64,000 bases of DNA, from the NCBI GenBank assembly GCA_001683735.1, contig LUGG01000001.1:1612001-1676000 (forward strand). Direction: 5' to 3'. Of this stretch, positions 60,486 through 64,000 are shown piece by piece. Source of the DNA: Grifola frondosa (lineage: Eukaryota > Basidiomycota > Agaricomycetes > Polyporales > Grifolaceae). The position numbers and the translations under genes were made by a program. Position 1 is the stretch's first letter. Each line of letters opens with the position of its first letter. The notes under the pieces are model-generated. The model was not told the DNA's origin, did not search any database, and saw only the letters and a list, made by a program, of their open reading frames with translations.

Positions 60486-63400
60486 ATGCCTACCTGCAGG
60501 CGCAAACGCGTGCTGCTCACCGAACCCTCTCCAGCTATCCTAGATGCGCTCAAGAATGATCCCAATAGGGAGGTCTACTACTTGGCTCAAACGGGGAAAT
60601 CTTCGAAACCTACGAGTACATAACATGCCACTGACTCCTCTTCTCCTCCTGTTCACTCATATATGATGTCCTTTATAGGGCGTACGCTGCGCGGATGTCC
60701 TTCTACCGCCTTAAACAGTTCCAATGCGAGGTCACAGGGAAGAGTGGCTTGGACTACTTCCAGGCCCTCGAGAGTGAAAGACAAGAGGCTCGCACCATGC
60801 ATTCCAGGTTCCCTGACCAGCTGAAGGCTGCCGTGCTTAAAGCAGTACAGTGGCGTACTTTGACCTTACCCCTCCCCGTGTACGTGTCATTCACCGAGAA
60901 CATATCCTCCTCTATGCAGAGGTTATGGGACGCCTAGACCACCTTGTCGAAGCTGTGTACGACCGCTTCAAGGACCGGTACTATGCGGACGAAAGTACGT
61001 ATTAGTTTGTGTTCATGACTTTGTCCTTCCCCTTATTCACTATGACTCCTCACAGAGGTATATGTGGATATCCAAGGAGAGAAGTTAGTATTACCTCAAT
61101 GCTCATAATGCCCTCACTCATCGTCCCTCTAGGTACCTTGTTGTGTCGTCCAAGTCTTCCCTCCCAGACCAACCTCCGTCCCTTCTACATCGACCGGAAG
61201 TCCGGCTCCTTTAGCATCAACATCTTCTTCCCCTTTGTCTGATGACCAGCTGCCCATCCATAAGATTGCTGAAGACCTCAAGATTTCAGTCAAAGACTCG
61301 ATCGCAAGAGACGACCCTGCCAAATATATTTACAAAGTCCAAATTCTCGAGGAGGACAAGCAGCCTGGTCACGGCGGAGCCACGAGAAGAGTAAGGGGAA
61401 GGAGACAACGAAGGGTCAATGGAGCGGAAGCCTGATGGATGTTCAGTGCCAGATTATGAGGTTCGTATGCCACGGTGCTGCTGCCATCTCGCGACGCTGA
61501 AGTCTCCCTTGCAGTCGCGACCGCCTCGCATTCTCCAAGTCTATCCTCCGCCGTTTTATCCGCGATTGTGTGGACAGGGACCCCGCTGTCGCGTCGCCGT
61601 GGACGGTGAAGCCTGCCATCGCGGAACGATACGGTGTCAACACCATTATGCCGGAGGAGACGAGGAAAGGCGTGGAGAGTATTAAAAAAGGTGAGATCGA
61701 TAAGAGGAAGAAGGTCTGGGAGGACAAGGAGGGCCCTGCAACAAAGAAGCAGAAGAAGATGACTGCGGCCGCAGAGGAGAAAGGTAGGTGGTGGAGATTT
61801 CCCCATCGTCCGTGCGTTCATATTCATTCTTAGCCAAAGCTCTAGCTATTGCTGCTGAACGCAAAGAGCGTGAAGCTCGCGAGAAGGCTGAAAAAATGCT
61901 GAAGGCGAAGGAGGAGAGCGAGCGCCTTGCCGCAGAGAAAAAGAAAAAGAAACCTATACGGTATCCAACGGAAGATTTGGATGTTGTGATAGGTGACAAG
62001 GAGAAGAAGGCTGGAATGAAGCTGAAGAGGCCCGTTCCAAGCCGTGCGGCGCTGCCTTTCGGTGAAGACCAAGCCACAAACGAAGCATTCCTTATGATAT
62101 GGAATTTCCTGGCCGTTTATGGGTGAGTCTAAGTAACGTTGTCCATGAATGTGAAATATTTACATCCTTTTCCATACGCAGCCAGCCGCTACACCTTTCA
62201 CAGTTCACTATGGACGAGTTCGAACAGGCTATTCGACACTCGGTCCTCGACCCCCCGTGTGCTCTGCTCGCAGAAGTGCATGCTACACTCATTTATAACC
62301 TGCGCATTGTGCCTTTCAATCGACACAGCGCAATTCTATCACTCATGAACCACAAAGATGATATGGACATAGACGTGGACGCTGACGCGGATGACGTTCT
62401 CGGTGTGTCTGTTGAGACGCTAACCGCCGCCATGGCAGATGTCGGGAACAACTGGGAACGGGCTCCCTTACGACACGCTGAAGGCAGAGAAGGGTGGGAG
62501 GAATCGCTGGTTGGGTGTTTGAAAGATGTGGGTCATTCTTCACTCGAAGTGTGCACGTATTCTCACTTAGTCCGCAACATAGCATGCCAACTTGGGGAAT
62601 TTCCCTCGTCTTCGCGAAGTCCTCACGCGACTGCTCTTTGCTCCCGAGGCCGCTTCAGAGCCGTTAGCGTCTACCGCACCTTCTCCATTATCAAGTCCTG
62701 CGCCAGGAGCGCTTTCTGTTCCTACGGCACCTGGCCTCCTATATCACACTCTCCCTCCCTCCGACAAGATCGCGATCCTAGCATTCATGTGCAACTTGGC
62801 AGTTTCCAGCAAAGCCATTCATGCTCATATGGAGTGGTGTGAGGAGCAGCTCACTGCTCTGCGGAAAGAGAAGATCGAAGTCAACAGGACGAAGAAGCAA
62901 TAGTGAGTAATTTTGCTCATGTCATGTGAGCCGTGAATTAACGCGTTTTGCAGCGCCGAGGAGATGAGCGGTTTGGCAGGCGAGACCAGAGACAGCGAAG
63001 CGGCTACAAATGGCGCCGACGAGGACGTCCCCATGCACGAGTCGAGTGACTTATCAGAAGCACCCGTGTCGGACGGGGAAAACGAGGCGGGCTCTGCGGC
63101 ACGCCGTAGGGAGAAGCGCCGCACTCAAGCGAAGGAGCGGGAGCTCGCACGGGCGAAGTCGGCGTCTGTCAAGCAGGCTTTGGCAGAACATCGCCGGCTG
63201 GACGAGGAGGTCAACAAGCTGGAGCGCCGGCTTGAGGGCATCGAGCGGGAGTTCAGGAAGCTGCTAGGTTCCGTGCGTGTCAAGCCACTGGGCAGGGACA
63301 GGTTCTTCAACCGCATATGGTGGTTTGACGGCATGGGCTCTGCGTCATTGATAGGAAGTGGAGGGGCCGTCCAGTATGGAACTGGGCGGATTTTCGTGCA

Positions 63401-63888
63401 GGGCCCCAGTGAATTTGACATAGAGCTATTGGAGAGAAGAGATGAGGACGTGAATGCGCGAAGGCGAGAAGAGGAGGGTGAGGAGGGGATGCTTGGTGTG
63501 GGTGAATGGGCTGTCTTTAACGAGTTGGAAGAGGTAAGGGCTTGTTTCAGACTCTCGCATGTTCCCATTGAGGTCCCACAATTTCTTTCTTCTTTCAGGT
63601 TGACGAGTTCATCGCCTGGCTGAATCCAAAGGGTGTCCGTGAACTGGCGCTCAAGAACGCCTTTGCAAAATGGTGGCCGCATATCGCCCCTGGAATGCGG
63701 CGTCGTGCAACGGTAAGTTTCATGCGAGCCTCGTCTTGAGCCGGTGACTGAGTCTGTCCTAGGACCTCGCTATGACCGCTAAAATTCCCGAGGCACGACG
63801 CAGTACTCGGACGAAGCATGCGGGCTCTGACCTCTCTCGGGAACCGTACATGATGTGGACGAATCGCAAGGCAATCAACGGCTCGTGA
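60486..63888 (+). CDS. ITC1: ISW2-type chromatin remodelling subunit ITC1/ACF1 (WAC-DDT-WHIM)
   Basis: This is the non-catalytic partner of an ISWI ATPase that slides nucleosomes. MPTCRRKRVLLTEPSPAILD at 60486 opens the WAC domain, which continues MSFYRLKQFQCEVTGKSGLD and YFQALESERQEARTMHSRFP. Further exons give RLDHLVEAVYDRFKDRYYAD, LPIHKIAEDLKISVKDSIAR, RYGVNTIMPEETRKGVESIK and a Lys/Glu-rich coiled stretch. The DDT domain has NEAFLMIWNFLAVYG and LHLSQFTMDEFEQAIRHS. WHIM parts are DKIAILAFMCNLAVSSKAIH, FRKLLGSVRVKPLGRDRFFN with RIWWFDGM, and VDEFIAWLNPKGVRELALKN. It ends KAINGS, TGA 63886-63888. One-base shifts are needed at GGGG 60593-60596 and near 61145 and 61375; each restores conserved sequence. 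Confidence 0.9.
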
Positions 63889-64000
63889 CAAAAGTTCTAT
63901 TGTATATTTTGTTTATAATTGCTATCATTCCACGACCCCCCATTGCGAACTGTACACTGCAATCCATAGAATATGTGATGTATCCATTCCACGTTGTTGG
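63889..64000. other. ITC1 3' flank to the window edge
   Basis: 112 bp of AT-rich sequence after the stop codon, presumably 3' untranslated region. Nothing else was seen. Confidence 0.4.

Overview
The window is nuclear DNA from a filamentous basidiomycete, most likely an Agaricomycete. The signs are many small GT-AG introns of about 45-65 nt, compact genes on both strands, and families typical of mushroom-forming fungi: a DUF6697-type protein, two DUF6534 membrane proteins, a Con-6 protein and a QDE-1-type RNA-dependent RNA polymerase. No rRNA, tRNA or CRISPR array was recognised.

Layout. 0-9.5 kb holds the 3' part of a Nup155/Nup170 nucleoporin, a DUF6697-like coiled-coil protein, MMM1 (ERMES complex) and, divergent from it, a tubulin-tyrosine-ligase-like protein. 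11.4-17 kb carries two tandem DUF6534 membrane-protein genes. 17.2-20.2 kb has RPB8 (shared RNA polymerase subunit), a Con-6 gene and a MARVEL-type membrane protein. 20.2-23.4 kb is gene-poor; it contains a roughly 0.95 kb inverted-repeat element with a 265 bp TA-flanked inverted-repeat element nested inside. 23.4-31.4 kb has a disordered protein with a repeated K-[LM]-x-[RQ]-x-[LF]-G motif and a Sec7-PH Arf exchange factor. 32-41 kb has a small protein with a His...Cys papain-like motif order, pescadillo (NOP7), Sm D2, the RdRP and an LYR-motif protein. 41-51 kb has a long disordered RNA-regulator-like protein, a 4.2 kb stretch with no convincing gene, and a G1-type cyclin. 52.5-64 kb has a Gfo/Idh/MocA oxidoreductase, a conserved fungal protein of unknown role and the ISW2-type subunit ITC1 (WAC, DDT and WHIM parts).

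The genes do not form one pathway; this is a core housekeeping region (nuclear pore, transcription, splicing, ribosome biogenesis, chromatin remodelling, organelle contacts, vesicle traffic, cell cycle) with accessory islands at about 9.5-17 kb and 20-23 kb. Several pairs are divergent with short shared promoters: MMM1/TTL, NOP7/SmD2, LYR protein/41 kb gene.

A technical point affects every model here. Many conserved genes, including RPB8, SmD2, RdRP and ITC1, carry single-base frame shifts, often in homopolymer runs. The commonest explanation for such a pattern is an unpolished assembly, so broken frames should not be read as pseudogenes without reads or RNA data.
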